Positions 23,523 to 34,703 of a stretch of DNA of 64,000 nucleotides are shown in pieces. This DNA comes from Orientallactaga sibirica (taxonomy: Eukaryota > Chordata > Mammalia > Rodentia > Dipodidae). The notes under the pieces were generated by a model. The model saw only the letters and a list, made by a program, of their open reading frames with translations. It made no database searches and was not told the origin of the DNA. The stretch is from positions 16,459,501-16,523,500 of the forward strand of contig JAEOAD010000034.1 of the NCBI GenBank assembly GCA_036365145.1. Direction: 5' to 3'. The position numbers and the translations under genes were made by a program. Position 1 is the stretch's first letter. The number at the start of each line of letters is the position of its first letter.

Positions 23523-23735
23523 TTTGAGAGTGACAGACAGAGAGAGAAAGAGGCAGATAGATATAGAGAGAACGGGCCCGCCCGGGCCTTCAGCCACTGG
23601 AAACAAACTCCAGATGCATGCACCACCTTGTTTGTGCATCTGGCTTATGTGGGTCCTGGGGAATTGAGCCTTGAACCGGGGTCCTTAGGCTTCACAGGCA
23701 AGTGCTTAACCACTAAGCCATCTCTCCAGGCCCCC
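23460..23735 (-). repeat. tRNA-derived SINE with (TTTA)n and perfect 16-bp TSD
   Basis: An antisense copy with a TTTA repeat (about 23480-23525), GAGAGTGACAGACAGAGAG, TCCAGATGCATGCACCACC and AAGCCATCTCTCCAGG. CATCAAGCTTGATCTT lies directly before (23444-23459) and after (23736-23751), so the insertion is recent. Confidence 0.95.
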
Positions 23736-23754
23736 CATCAAGCTTGATCTTATT

Positions 23755-24589
23755 TGTCCAACTTTCATGGTAGGATGCAGAGTAAAAGTTAGGTCAGTAG
23801 ATCAACTTAAACCCCAAATTTACTCATCATCTCAGTTGATTGAGGAAAATATTTTAACTTGAATGTTTTCCGAGTCATAATGTCAATAATTATGCCCACA
23901 ACTTGTAGAATAACTATGTGGAATTGATGAAAGGGAGACTTTAAGAGAATTGCTCTGGAAAATATAGAGACTCCAAACAGTGTAGGAAGATGAATAATAT
24001 TTCTTACATTAGTCTGTCACTTAAGTGTGTATAACAAGCTAGGAATGTGATAAAGGGTAACACACAGGAAAAAGGAACACTTTCTTTCCTCCACCAAAGT
24101 TGGAGGAATTTCAGTGACATGGTATGACAAAAGCTTCCCTGAGTTACTTGTAAATATGGAAAGCATTCTATTCATAGTAAGGGAACATTAGAGTAAAGTT
24201 TAGTTTTGTTGTGGTTAAGTAAAACCACATCTCTGCTTTTTCTTAATTATGTGTGATCATAGCAAGTTAATTACATCTGTGAGCCTTAGATCATTCAGCT
24301 GCATGGAGGGAACAAACTTCTCACATTTAATTACTTATAAGGATTAATTGGTACAATATTCATAATCAATATAAGAGTAAACAGAAATACTAATCAGAGG
24401 TGTGTCTTATAATCTACACATCACTGAAAAATATGATACAATAACAACAGTCATTGTATATCCTCATAACTTCTTTAAATGGTTATTACATAGTAACTGC
24501 TGTAACCCTTACTAAGAATTATATTGTGTAAGGATCAACATCTTATGCATGGAAGTATATGTCTCCCTGTGCTATCCATATCACAGTAG
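23755..24589. other. Unique AT-rich sequence with a diverged MIR
   Basis: About 24228-24345 (ATCATAGCAAGTTAATTACA, TCTGTGAGCCTTAGATCATT) resembles a MIR core. No gene seen. Confidence 0.45.
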
Positions 24590-25164
24590 GGATTATTGAC
24601 ATATGGATATAGATAAACATAATGCATCACATAAGTAGATTTAGAGACAGGAATCACCTGGTAATTGCAATGAATGCAGAAAAGGTCTTAAATTACAACA
24701 TCACTTCATGATTAAAACACTGGAGAGGTTAGTGATGGAGGGAATCATATATCAACAAAATAAGGGATATATATTCACAAGTTAGGCTCATATCATACTA
24801 AATAGAGAAAAACTTAAAGTATTCCCATTAAGATCTGGAAAAAGACAGGTGTCCACTCTTATCACTGATTTTCAACATAGTACATGAAGTCTTCATTCAA
24901 GCATTAAGAAAAAAGAATAAAAGGGATACAAAGTGGAAATGAAGCCAAACTAGCCCTATTTATAGATAATATAATTCTATACATAATTTGCTCAAAAGAC
25001 TACTCAAAAAAACTTGTAGAGGTGATTAATTCTTTCAGCATTACTGTAAGGATATAAAATCAACACACAGTCAGTAGCCTTCATATGCATCAATGACAAA
25101 CATGTAGAGAAATAAATCAGGGATGTAGTCCTGTTTGCAATAGTTATAAAAGTTAAGTATCTGG

Positions 25165-26463
25165 TTGGGGTGTCCATCTTCCCCATGGCCGGACACCTGG
25201 CTTTGTATTTTGCCTTCTCGCTCAGGCTGGATGGTGGTAGTGGTGGGTCAGGAAGGCTGGAGCCAGGCTGGGTGGACCTTTGGACCTAACTAAGCTTCCA
25301 AGACCCTCCCTTTGGGCCAGGAATCAGCGGGTGTTGGGCCAGGCCCAGAGGTATGGGGCTCTCCCCATGCTCTTTTCCTTATGAGTTCTGTGATGGGGTG
25401 GCGTAGTGTGGACCTCAGGTCTGAGTGGACCTGATGTCCCAGGTTATCTTGGAAACCTTGCAGCCCAAGGGCCAGGCAGGAGCCTGGGTGGAGAGCAACT
25501 CCAAGGGGACCCCCCACCCCAGGGCCCTGCCCTCTCCATCCAGGAGCTGTGAAGGTGAGGTGGAAAATCTGGAGTCAAACACGGAGGATCCCAGGACATG
25601 AAATCTCTGCAGAAAGAACTGGAACAATCTGCCAAGCTTCTGAAGCAGGCGAAGATCACACTGGGGTACACCCCGGCCAATGTGAGGCTCCTGCTGAGGG
25701 TTCTTTTTGGAAAGGTGTTCAGCCAGACGACCATCTGCTACTTTGAGGCTCTGCCCCTTAGTTTCAAGAGCAGGTGTAAGCTATGTTCCCTGCTCAGAAG
25801 TGGGTGGAGGAAGCTGACGAACAACGAAAACCTTCAGGAGATAAGCAAGGCGGAGAGCCTGGTACAGGCCCAGAAGAGAAAGCAAAATATTGAGAACCGT
25901 GTGAGAGGAAACCTAGAGAGCATGTTCCTCCACTGTGCGAAGCCCACCCTGCAGCACATCAGCCTCACGGCTGAGCAGCTGGGGCTGGAGAAGAATGTGG
26001 TCCGAGTGTGGTTCTGCAACCAGCGCCAGTAGGGCAAGCAATCAAGCACCGACCCGGCCAGCGAGAAGTTTGAGGCTGCAGGGTCTCCTTTTACAGGGGA
26101 GCCTGTATCTTTCCCACTGGCCCCAGGGCCCTAATTTGGTACTCCTGGCTATGGGTGCTCCATACTGTACTCCTCTGTCCCTTTCCCAGAGGGTGAATCT
26201 TTCTCCTCTGTTCCTTCCGCTGCTCTGGGTTCTCCTATGCATTCAAACTGACTTGTCTGCCCTGCCCACAGGTGGGGAAGCAGGGGAAGCAGGGGAAGGA
26301 GGGAGGGGAAAGTGAACCTAGGCTTTTAAAAAGAATAGAAGGGTGGGGACAGGAAGTTGGAGGGAAGATGAAGTTTAAGGTAGTTCTTGATTTTTAAACA
26401 CCCAAGTCACTCATTACTTTGTTTTTAAATAAAGTAGCCTGGGACACAGTTAAAAAAACAAAC
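25165..26463 (+). pseudogene. Pou5f1-ps: Processed pseudogene of Pou5f1 (Oct4)
   Basis: An intronless copy of the mRNA for the POU-family pluripotency transcription factor. It keeps about 20 bp of 5' UTR, the start ATG at 25185 (MAGHLA..., as in OCT4), a degraded N-terminal transactivation region (first stop after about 34 codons, then frameshifts), the POU-specific domain, linker and homeodomain (25598-26032) and a C-terminal part ending LGSPMHSN with TGA at 26249-26251. A short 3' UTR with AATAAA at 26428-26433 and a short A tail from about 26452 follow. In the 144-codon open part the POU domain reads [14 protein letters not shown] and [14 protein letters not shown] one-base loss and one-base gain shift eight residues (RSGWRKLT) out of frame, the linker lacks one codon, helix 3 reads WFCNQRQ instead of WFCNRRQ, and the next Lys codon is TAG. 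All exon junctions are seamless, so it is a retrocopy. The parent gene lies elsewhere. Confidence 0.95.
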
Positions 26464-26730
26464 AGGGATGGAAAGATGGCTTAGCGTTTAAGGCGCCTGC
26501 CTCCTAAGCCTAAGAACGCTGGTTCCAATCATCTCCAGGTCCCACCTTTAGCCAAATGCAAAGTGATGCAAGGGCGCAATGCCGCACTTGTCCACAAGGG
26601 GGCTTACACATCTGAATTTCGTTTGCAGCAGCTGAGGGGCTGCTGGCGCGCCTATCTCTATCTGTCTTCCTCTCCCTCTCTCTCTATTTCTCTCTGTGTC
26701 GCTCTTAAAAAAAAAAAAAAAAAAAAAAAA
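26464..26730 (+). repeat. tRNA-derived SINE in the pseudogene's poly(A) tail
   Basis: Second-subfamily copy: GATGGCTTAGCGTTTAAGGC, CCTCCTAAGCCTAAGAACGC, GTGATGCAAGGGCGCAATGC, CACAAGGGGG, a CT-rich stretch and a 26-base A tail running straight into the 3' target duplication. It starts right after the pseudogene's AAAAAAACAAA. The simplest reading is later insertion into the pseudogene's A tail. Co-retroposition as a chimeric transcript is less likely, because the mRNA's own AATAAA and A tail precede it. Confidence 0.9.
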
Positions 26731-26992
26731 GTTAAGTATCTGGAACATTCCTACCCAAGGAAGTGAAAGGGTTTTACAATTAAAACATAAAAACACAGAA
26801 GGAAGAACTTGAGGGAAACACCAGAAGATGGAAAGACTCCCATGTTCATGACTGAGAAGAATTAATATCATAAAATGTTCAGCTTACCAAAAGGAATATA
26901 CAGACTCAAAGAGATTCCAATCAAAACTTCAGCAACATTTTTCACTTAGAAAAAGATGGTCTCAACATTCATATGAAACAACAATAGGCATT

Positions 26993-27374
26993 TGTGGTAG
27001 TTTGAATATATGTCCCCCAATATATTCAGTGTTTTATTAGTTATAGTTTGCATCTGCAATTACCTTGCTAGAGGCAATGTCACTAGGAGCCCGTCTTAAG
27101 CTGTGGTGATGGTTTGAGATTCCATTGTAAAGATATGCAAAGTGTGCCTAATAGGAGTTCCTGAAGTGTGCTGTGGCAATAGTTTTGCTCAGTGTGCTGT
27201 GTAGCTGGCGGCTTGGTTTTTCTCTCTCTTGCCTGGTCCTGTGAGAGCAGTCCACTTCTCCTGCCATTATGGAACATCCCCTGGATCTGTAAAATTCAAT
27301 AAATAATATCCCTTCCTCCATACCTGTGCCTGGTCTGGAAGTTCATCTCGATGAACCTGAAACTGTCTGCTACA
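26993..27374 (+). mobile_element. Solo MaLR LTR with perfect 5-bp TSD
   Basis: Runs TGTGGTAGTTTGAATATATG to ACTGTCTGCTACA, flanked by GCATT (26988-26992 and 27375-27379). From 27107 it carries the TGATGGTTTGAGATTCCATT sequence that begins the LTRs at 1651 and 2773, and it ends with the same CTGGTCTGGAAGTTCATCTC. The upstream 114 bp is absent from those copies, so it is either the fuller LTR form or a recombinant U3. AATAAA lies near 27298-27303. Confidence 0.88.
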
Positions 27375-27933
27375 GCATTGAATAGCCAAAAATATCTTCA
27401 GCAAAAGGAATAATACTGGTGATTATCACCATACCTGATTTCAGCATATACTACAAAGTAATAAAAACCGCATGGTACTTCCACAAAAATAGACCCATAT
27501 ATCAATGGAATAGAACATAAGTTCCAAGTTTAAGTTCTAGTAACTATAGCTACCTGATCTTTGAAAAATTGGCCAAAAATGTACACTGGAGAAAGGAAGG
27601 CATTTTCAACAAATGGTACTAGAAAAATTGGATAATCATATGTAGAATAATGAATTTGAACCAGTTATCCTATCCTATGCAATATCTCAACACCAAATTG
27701 ATTAAGGTCCTCAATAAAAGATCCTAAACTCTAAAATGACTAGAAGAAGGGATAGCACTCCATATATAGACAAAAGGGATGACTTTCTGAATAAAAACAA
27801 AGTAGCCCAAGGAATTAGACAAACACTCAATGACTGAGATCTAATGAAACTAAAATGCTATTGTACATATAAACAAACTATCAACAGAGTTAACAGACAA
27901 CCTATGTAATGGAAGAATATCTTTGTTAGCTCT

Positions 27934-28263
27934 TGTCATAGTCAGCTTCATGTTACTGGGAGGGACCTCCAGACCAGACAAAGTTTATAGAATGAAGGGA
28001 TTTATTTAATGTTGGAAGATGCTGGCCCCCTTTCACAGGTCTACACAGAGAGGAAAGCAATCACTACCACCATAAGCAAGTACCCTCCAGCAACCCAGAC
28101 AGAGCCCAAGCACTCTGCATATCTTAGGCTGGAATTCAGATCCACTGTCAGTAACAAACACCTTAGGGCTAGACCCCAGGATTCTTCCAGAGACACCTCT
28201 CCAGCCAAGAAGCTTTAATAAATCACCTGAACTTATTGGGGGACATTCATTCAAACTACCACA
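27934..28263 (-). mobile_element. Solo MaLR/ORR1-type LTR, antisense
   Basis: Plus-strand ends TGTCATAGTCAGC and AACTACCACA, with the polyadenylation signal on the minus strand (complement of TTTATTT near 27998). The flanks GCTCT (27929-27933) and GCTGT (28264-28268) match at 4 of 5 bases. It splits L1 ORF2 sequence. Confidence 0.8.
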
Positions 28264-30330
28264 GCTGTACATACAATATAGGTTTAATATCTAGAATATA
28301 CAAAGAACTCAAATGTGAAGCAATAAAATAATCAAGCAACCAATCAAAAATGGAGCAGGTGACTGTACAGAAATTTCTCAAAAGGAGGAATGCAAATGAC
28401 AAATAATCATCTAAGAATATGTTCCACATCTTTAGTCATCAGGAACATGCAAATTAAAATGACATTGAGATTCAATTTAACTCCAGTGTAAATGGCAAAT
28501 ATCAAAAAATCAAATGACAACACATGCTAGTGAAGGTGTTAGGAAATAGGAGCCCTCATTCACTGCTGATGGGAGTTCAAACTTGTACAGCCACGGTGGA
28601 AATCAGTGTGGAGACTCCTCAAAAATCTGAAAGTAGATCTACCACAAAAATACATCTGATCCAGTTATAAAATTTATGGGAATATACCTAAAGACTCTTT
28701 ACTCCAGAGATAGTTGCTCAGCCATGTTTGCTACTGCTCTATTCACAATATCTAAGATTCAGAATCAAACCAGATATTTATCTACTCATGAATGGATAAT
28801 AAGGGTGTGCTTCATATACACAATGGAATTCTAATTCATCAGTATAGCAAAATAAACTTATGAAGTTTTCAGGAAGTGGGATGGATATGGAAAAATCATA
28901 CTAAGCAAGGTCACAGGTTCAGAAAGACAAACAGCACATGTTCTCTTTCATATGTAATTCTTACCATGGAACATCTTGGTTTGATTGTAAGTTGTAGTAA
29001 GTAGGAGTAGTATTGGCAAGAAACTAAAATGAGGCTGAGAGAGTGGATATAGGGGGAGGGATAAGAAGAATGGATACCTGATAAGAACACTGGGGATTAG
29101 GGAGGGTGAAGTAATTACATGAAATTAATAATAGCATTAGTTGGCATCATATAAACCTTCCTGCTTGTTAACTAAATGAAAGATCTAACTCTTACTAAGC
29201 AGTGGGGGTAGGGGTGGGAATAACCTGGGCAGAAGTGCCCCCTAGAGGGTGGAGAAAGCTTAATGCTAAAATAACAGGCTTTGGTGGTAAATCCCATTAA
29301 TCTCCATAGTGAGACCCATGATATCCCAAAACTAATGCAGGCCATAGCCAAAGCATTTGGTTACTTGCTAGAGCTAAAAGGTAAGACCCTATTACTGAAG
29401 ACACCATAGTCTGCACTCACAGCACATTGAGAGACCATGCTGGGCTTAGCCCTCATAGGTAAGCCAAAAAAAAAAAAAAAAAAGTACTAAGCAAGCTGGA
29501 GGGGGGTAATGGTTAACAATAGCATGAACAAGAATGGGCCCCTGCAAACTACAAAGTCATCCCACTGGAAAAGACATACACACCTGTGCAATAGGTACTT
29601 GGGTTATGGGGGTATTCAATTGTTCTCTGATTGTATATGAGGCCTGCTCAGTGAGAGCGAACTCATACCCAAGTTAGAATCCTATGGATAAGAAGGTCAT
29701 CTAATCTAGAGGGAAGCTCCCTCTGTTATTTGGCTAAGAAGAGAGGATATGCCCATGAAAAAGTATTTTTAAATGACTACTATACTCAAACCCTATGATT
29801 CAAGCTGTTCTCACACTTTGTTGGAGAACAAAAATCCATCAATACAACAAGAAAAGATAGGCAACTGCATGACACAAGTCATCTTTATCACATCTGTCAG
29901 AGCTCAAGAGACATTCCAAAGGAAGTGACAATTTAAAATACAGTGCTGTTCTCACTAATAACCTGACATCCTCCTTCACAGAGATGGCATTACACACTGA
30001 GGAGACTCCAAACTCATCAAAACAGAAATTTAGAGAATGCAGAGAAGTATAACAAACCCAGTAAGGCTCTGAAGACGTTGTGGAAAATGGAGGCAGAAAG
30101 ATTGTAAGAGCCATAGGGTTGGAAGAAGCATCCTATGGAACTGCTCCTCCCGTAGAGATTTACTACATTCATGACCCAAGAATGAATATCGATAACCCCA
30201 GGGGGGTCCTCAGTGGGATGGGGGTGGGCAGAAAGGATACACGATTATAACCTGATGGGAGTATGACCAATTTTCAGTATGTTTATTTAGTAAAGTTCAT
30301 AATTATTTTAAAAATCTTGCCAAAAAGTAA

Positions 30331-31461
30331 GATAAAGACAGAATGGATATAAAATTATTACTTTTGGGGTATCTTGTATAAAATATAACAAAAGATATTT
30401 GTTATTTTAATTATTTCAATGAGATAATTGAATTTAATATAGTCCCTACCAAAATTGTAAAATAATGTATCTTTTTTCACATTTATCCTCTGCTAAAATC
30501 TGAATATTTGTGTTCTTGAACACATTTTTATTAAAATCTTACTCCATTAAAACTACAGTACATGCCCACAATTCAAAGATTCTAGAATAAGCAGGTAAGC
30601 AGGTTCTAAACAATTTCCAATTATTTTTCTAACTCCAAAGTTTACCCCAACAACTAACAAATATGTACATGATGGATGGAAAATTACCTTTGAGTTGACA
30701 TGGCTGGTATCATCCAGAAAACTTGAAAGTGGGCTTTGTAAAAGTAACTTGTATTAGTTTTTGTTCATTTTGAAGGTGATTTTTTTTTTTTTTTTTTTTT
30801 TTTTACATTTGAACTTGGGCTACTTTTTATTTTTTTCTTTTTGAACCAGTGTCCACAAGAAAAGCCATTAATGTTTTTAATGCATGTAATAACAGTTACA
30901 TTTGACTTAACCAAGTTAGTCAAGGATTCTATTCTAGTGATTAAGGAAAAATTTGGGCTATGGTCATGGCCTGCATTTATTTATATGGCAAGTCCTGATG
31001 AACAATGTATGGGATTTAAGAGCTGTGTTCACATTTGTTATGTTAATTTAGTTTCTCCTCATAAAAGCCTTGTTAGTTGCTTAGTATCATCTCCACTTTG
31101 CTAGTGAGAATGAAACTTGCAAATTTTTTTTTGTTGTTTGTTTCCTTTCCCAAAAGATATCTGTTGTGCTCACCACTTCAGGAACTATTGAAGAAGGATT
31201 TATAGGGTTGAGTGGTTGGAAATTTCCATCGTGTTGACTATTGTCAACCAGAATAAACCCATCTTCAGTTTCCTGCAATGTTTATGGAAGGCCTTTGCAT
31301 ACTGAGGGTTCTAGAGGTAGAATTTCAACCAAGACTGAATTGTAGGCCTTTTTCTTTTAGTCATGAGATGTGAGGAATCTGATTTAGCCATTACTAAATT
31401 ACATTTCTGAAAAGTAGTAGGAAATAAATGAGTGGGTTTTTTGCTTGTTTATATGTTTTGC
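30331..31461. other. Unique AT-rich sequence, no gene seen
   Basis: A T24 run at about 30780-30804. The 87-codon frame at 30841-31104 resembles no family. About 30995-31110 has faint MIR-like texture. Nothing else is supported. Confidence 0.4.
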
Positions 31462-31598
31462 TTTATTTGTTTTTTGAGGTAGCCCAGGGTGACTGGGGAT
31501 TCACTAGAAAGTCTCAGGGTAACCTTGAACTCACAACAATTCTCTTACCTCTGCCTCCCCAGCATTGGGATTAAAGGCATGCGCTACCACTCCTGGCT
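31462..31598 (-). repeat. B1 SINE, antisense
   Basis: TTTTTTGAGGTAGCCCAGG (internal deletion), AAGTCTCAGGGTAACCTTGA, CTCTGCCTCCCCAGCATTGG, TTAAAGGCATGCGCTACCAC. Confidence 0.9.
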
Positions 31599-31609
31599 GA
31601 GTAGATTGG

Positions 31610-31798
31610 GTTTTTTTGTTTGTTTGTTTGTTTGTTTGTTTGTTTTTGTTTCTTTGCTTTTTGAGGTAGGGTCTTAGTCTAGCCCAGGCTGACCTGGAAT
31701 TCACTATGTAGTCTCATGGTTGCCTTGAACTCATTGTGATCCTCCTATCTCTGCTTTCTGAGTCTGGGATTAAAGGTGTATGCCATAATGCCCAGCTT
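31610..31798 (-). repeat. B1 SINE, antisense, with (TTTG)n tail
   Basis: A TTTG repeat (about 31612-31645) precedes TTTGAGGTAGGGTCTTAGTC, TAGCCCAGGCTGACCTGGAA and GGGATTAAAGGTGTATGCC. It sits directly after another antisense B1, a same-strand pair. Confidence 0.92.
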
Positions 31799-31974
31799 GA
31801 GTGGGTTTCTAACAAGAGTTAATCTGTACAAAAGAGGGCAAGGATCTTCAGTGAGTTTCAACTTCCACAAAGTACTTCAACTCCTCACTTCATTAAGAAG
31901 TAACTCCACATTTAGGAGGCATTCAGGAAGTCTCAGCAAGACCTAAATATGTAAATATATTAGTATCTCAATTT

Positions 31975-32295
31975 TAGATCCCATGATAGGCTGGCTATAA
32001 ACAGTGGATATGTATTTCTCACAGTTAATGACGGTTTAAGGTCCAGGCATTGGTAGATTAAGTGTTCAGGGAAGTCTCACCATATAATTTATAGATAGTG
32101 ATTTCTGGCCATGTCCTCCCATGGTGAAAGGGTCAACCAAGTTCTTTCATGTCTCTTTTTCATAAGGACTTTAATCCTATTGGTTAGGACTCCTTCCTCA
32201 TGACCCAGGCATCTCTCAAAGTTCTTTCTCCTAACCATCACCTCAAGGTGTAGAATTTTAACAAAAACAAGTGTCCAAGAACACAAAGTTTCAGA
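31975..32295 (-). repeat. Ancient mammalian LTR (MLT1/MaLR-like), antisense
   Basis: GTGGATATGTATTTCTCACAG, GGTTTAAGGTCCAGGCATTG, TTTCATAAGGACTTTAATCC and TGACCCAGGCATCTCTCAAA follow the antisense order of old MaLR LTRs (TTCTCACAGTTCTGGAGG, ATAAGGGCACTAATCCC, CATGACCTAATCACCTCCC). Diverged, so the family is uncertain. Confidence 0.5.
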
Positions 32296-32463
32296 TTTTA
32301 GCAGAGGATAAATGTGCAAGAAAGACACAGTATTTTACAATTTTGGTAGGGACTCTTTTATATTTAATTAGCCCACCAAAATAATTAAGATAATAAAACA
32401 TTAGGAATAAAAGATAAATATCACAATGACAATGAATCAATCTATCACATAAAAATCTAAAAA

Positions 32464-32625
32464 AGCCGGGTGTGGTGGTGCACACCTTTAATCCCAGCAC
32501 TCAAGAGACAGAGGTAGGAGGACTACCATGAGTTCGAGGCCATGTTGAGACTACATAGTTAATTCCAGGTCAGCCTGGACCAGAGTGAGACCTTACCTCG
32601 AAAAACCAAAATAAATAAAATAAAA
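32464..32625 (+). repeat. B1 SINE
   Basis: GCCGGGTGTGGTGGTGCACA, AGGTAGGAGGACTACCATG, GTTCGAGGCCATGTTGAGAC and ACCTTACCTCGAAAAACC, then an AAATAAAATA tail. Well preserved. Confidence 0.95.
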
Positions 32626-32640
32626 TAATTTAAAAATATG

Positions 32641-33270
32641 AAAAAAACACTCTATTATAAAGTTGTACTTACCATATAACACTTCCTCCTACTCTTAAAC
32701 TCTATGTTCACTGTGCAATTTCTTTATAACCAGTTATATTATTGATATTTGTTTTTATTATTGGTTTAAGTGTACTGCTTGTGTCTAATAAACAAGTTAA
32801 TTTGTTGCTAGAGATGCCCAAGTGGTATTTTACAAAGAGCATGCCTAGACCAATGTGTGAGTAGTGTTATAATGAAAGTAATTGAAATCTGCATGGGTGG
32901 TCCAAAAAATATTGTTTACTCTTTAATGAGGGCTGTGTATTCCCCTAGTTTGCACTTGATGAAGGGAAAACACTAAAATATTTTTGTTTGAGAAGGGAGA
33001 AAAATAGAATGTGTACAGATAGCAAACAACTTATGATTACTCTACTTTGATTTTACAATGGTGCACAAACAAGAGACATTCAGTAGGAAGTTTAGTTGAT
33101 AATTTAATGTTCTCCCAGGCAACACATAAATGGCAACATTCTCTTACACTAAGCTATTAACCACAGGTTTCAGTTAACAACACACAATCATGAGGAAATC
33201 AACTAATATTGTAAGGTGTGTTGTGTTGCTGAGTTTTTTTTTTTATTATTGGTACATGTATATATCATTC
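32641..33270. other. Unique AT-rich sequence, no gene seen
   Basis: No exon or repeat recognised. Confidence 0.45.
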
Positions 33271-33622
33271 ATTTTCTCATTTCTGGGACAAAATACCTAA
33301 CCAGAAGTGACTTAAGGAAATGGCTTATTTTTCTTGGTAACATTACAAAATCATGGTGGCGAAGACATGACATGGCCACAAGAGCAAGAGCAGAGTGGCT
33401 TGTATTGTGTTCACAATCAGGATGAAGAAGAATAGGATTAGGAAGTAGGCTGGCTATAAAACCTTCAGCCATTACCTAGGAAACCACTTCTTCCAGAAAT
33501 ACTCCACCTCCTAAATGTTCCACAATCTTCCCAGTGTCACCAGCTGAGAAATGCATGTTCAAACATTTCAATATGAGCCTCTAGTATATGGGGTGGGGTG
33601 GGAGTTCACATTCAAGCCACAG
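33271..33622 (-). mobile_element. MaLR/ORR1-type LTR, antisense, diverged
   Basis: ATTTCTGGGACAAAATACCT, CACCTCCTAAATGTTCCACA and the end TCAAGCCACAGC follow the antisense ORR1/MT order (ACCTCCTAATAGTGCC, CATTCAAACCACCACA). Target duplication not resolved. Confidence 0.55.
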
Positions 33623-34690
33623 CAATGTGGTACACATTCTGAATGTACAATATTCTCAACTTATTATGGATTTATGAGGAATTAACCTTGCATAAGTTGA
33701 GAAGCATGTATAATTAAAATATTCAGCCACTACTGAAAGGGTGGATTAGAAGAGAACTACTAGAAGAAGAGGTAGAAAGAATGTATTTTCTAGGAGGGAC
33801 ACAATGGTAGTTTGAATCAAGACAGTGACAGTTGGAATGGAGGAAGAGACACATTCTACAGACAGTTTGGAACAATAAGCCCTTGTCATTGGTAATGATG
33901 GTCATTTAAGAGCATAGAAGCTGTACACCTGTTCCAAATACTTCTAGGGTCTCTACACTTCAAGACAAAAACTAGTAAAGGGACATTTTTTCAAACTCAT
34001 TGCCTTGTGTAGTTGCCCTTAATGGGTTCTTGTTAATTTGATTTGATTACTTTATGTAGAGTACAAGACATGTCTTCACAGAGAAGCTGGCCTATGCAGA
34101 CAACACTGAAAATTAAAAACAAACAAACAAACAACTTTCAAAATATTTTTCTTTCATCCCACAATTCAAGAAAAGAGGCTGGATTTAGAGGATGGTAGTG
34201 AGAAAGGCAGTAGACGTGATGGGGAATTGATAAGAAAATGACCAGAGATAGGTCCATTTCTCCTAGTACTACAAGGTCTTAGAACTGTGGAGAGAGAGAG
34301 TGAGATAGAAATCAGCAAAGGGAGAGTCTGTTCCCTCTTCAAAGATATGAATGAGTAAATGGTAATTCCCACTCATTAAAATTCCATGGAGATAAAAAAT
34401 GAAAATTTGTAGATAATTAGCTGATTTCTCTATTTGCAGAAAGTCAGTTGAGCATAAATAAAGGACGGTCATGGTCGTGCTATCGATGCATGTGGCCATT
34501 GTCTACAAGTGGAAAAGCTGCTCATCACCGTTATAGAGGATTCTTCATGTCATTTGCTTTGAAACGTTAACCAAAAGGAAAACATAGTTAAAACAGAGGT
34601 TACTGTTTCCCCTATTTTGCCAGACTTTTGCCTCAGGTGCAGCAAATCAGAAACCAGGCTACTGCCTGCAATTGTGAAAACACCATACTG
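33623..34690. other. Unique sequence, no gene seen
   Basis: Short antisense frames (60-76 codons) lack any family match. (AAAC)n at about 34117-34132. Confidence 0.45.
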
Positions 34691-34703
34691 AGAGTACAAA
34701 AGT

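Larger units (their letters stand above)
25148..26743 (+). repeat. Target-site duplication pair bounding the Pou5f1 retrocopy
   Basis: AAAAGTTAAGTATCTGG occurs at 25148-25164 and again at 26727-26743, straight after the A tail, and the L1 sequence joins cleanly across it. The pre-insertion site complements to CTTTT/AT, close to the TTTT/AA preferred by L1 endonuclease. Everything between the copies arrived by L1-type retroposition. Confidence 0.92.
24590..30330 (+). mobile_element. L1 retrotransposon, 5' truncated, with three later insertions
   Basis: L1 pieces: 24590-25164, 26744-26987, 27380-27928 and 28269-30330. The first holds the ORF2 reverse-transcriptase region, with INIMHHISR-like and ITSxFMIKTLE-like words. 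The catalytic YADD-type box reads F-I-D-N at about 24957-24968, so it is inactive. Later pieces carry the ORF2 C-terminal region ([18 protein letters not shown] near 27470-27510; the [15 protein letters not shown] region near 28440). A noncoding 3' UTR of about 1.3 kb (28965-30330) follows. The interruptions are the Pou5f1 retrocopy plus SINE, a plus-strand solo LTR and a minus-strand solo LTR. Many frame breaks make it a fossil. The 3' end is set by loss of similarity to the other L1 3' UTRs here. Confidence 0.85.

Noticed and set aside
25444..25734. Antisense ORFs over the Pou5f1 copy
   Set aside because: They are shadows of the GC-rich pseudogene sequence.
26464..26560. tRNA gene in the SINE heads (A-box and B-box-like sequence)
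   Set aside because: The heads are SINE promoters joined to SINE bodies. They lack a full cloverleaf and discriminator, so no tRNA gene is called.
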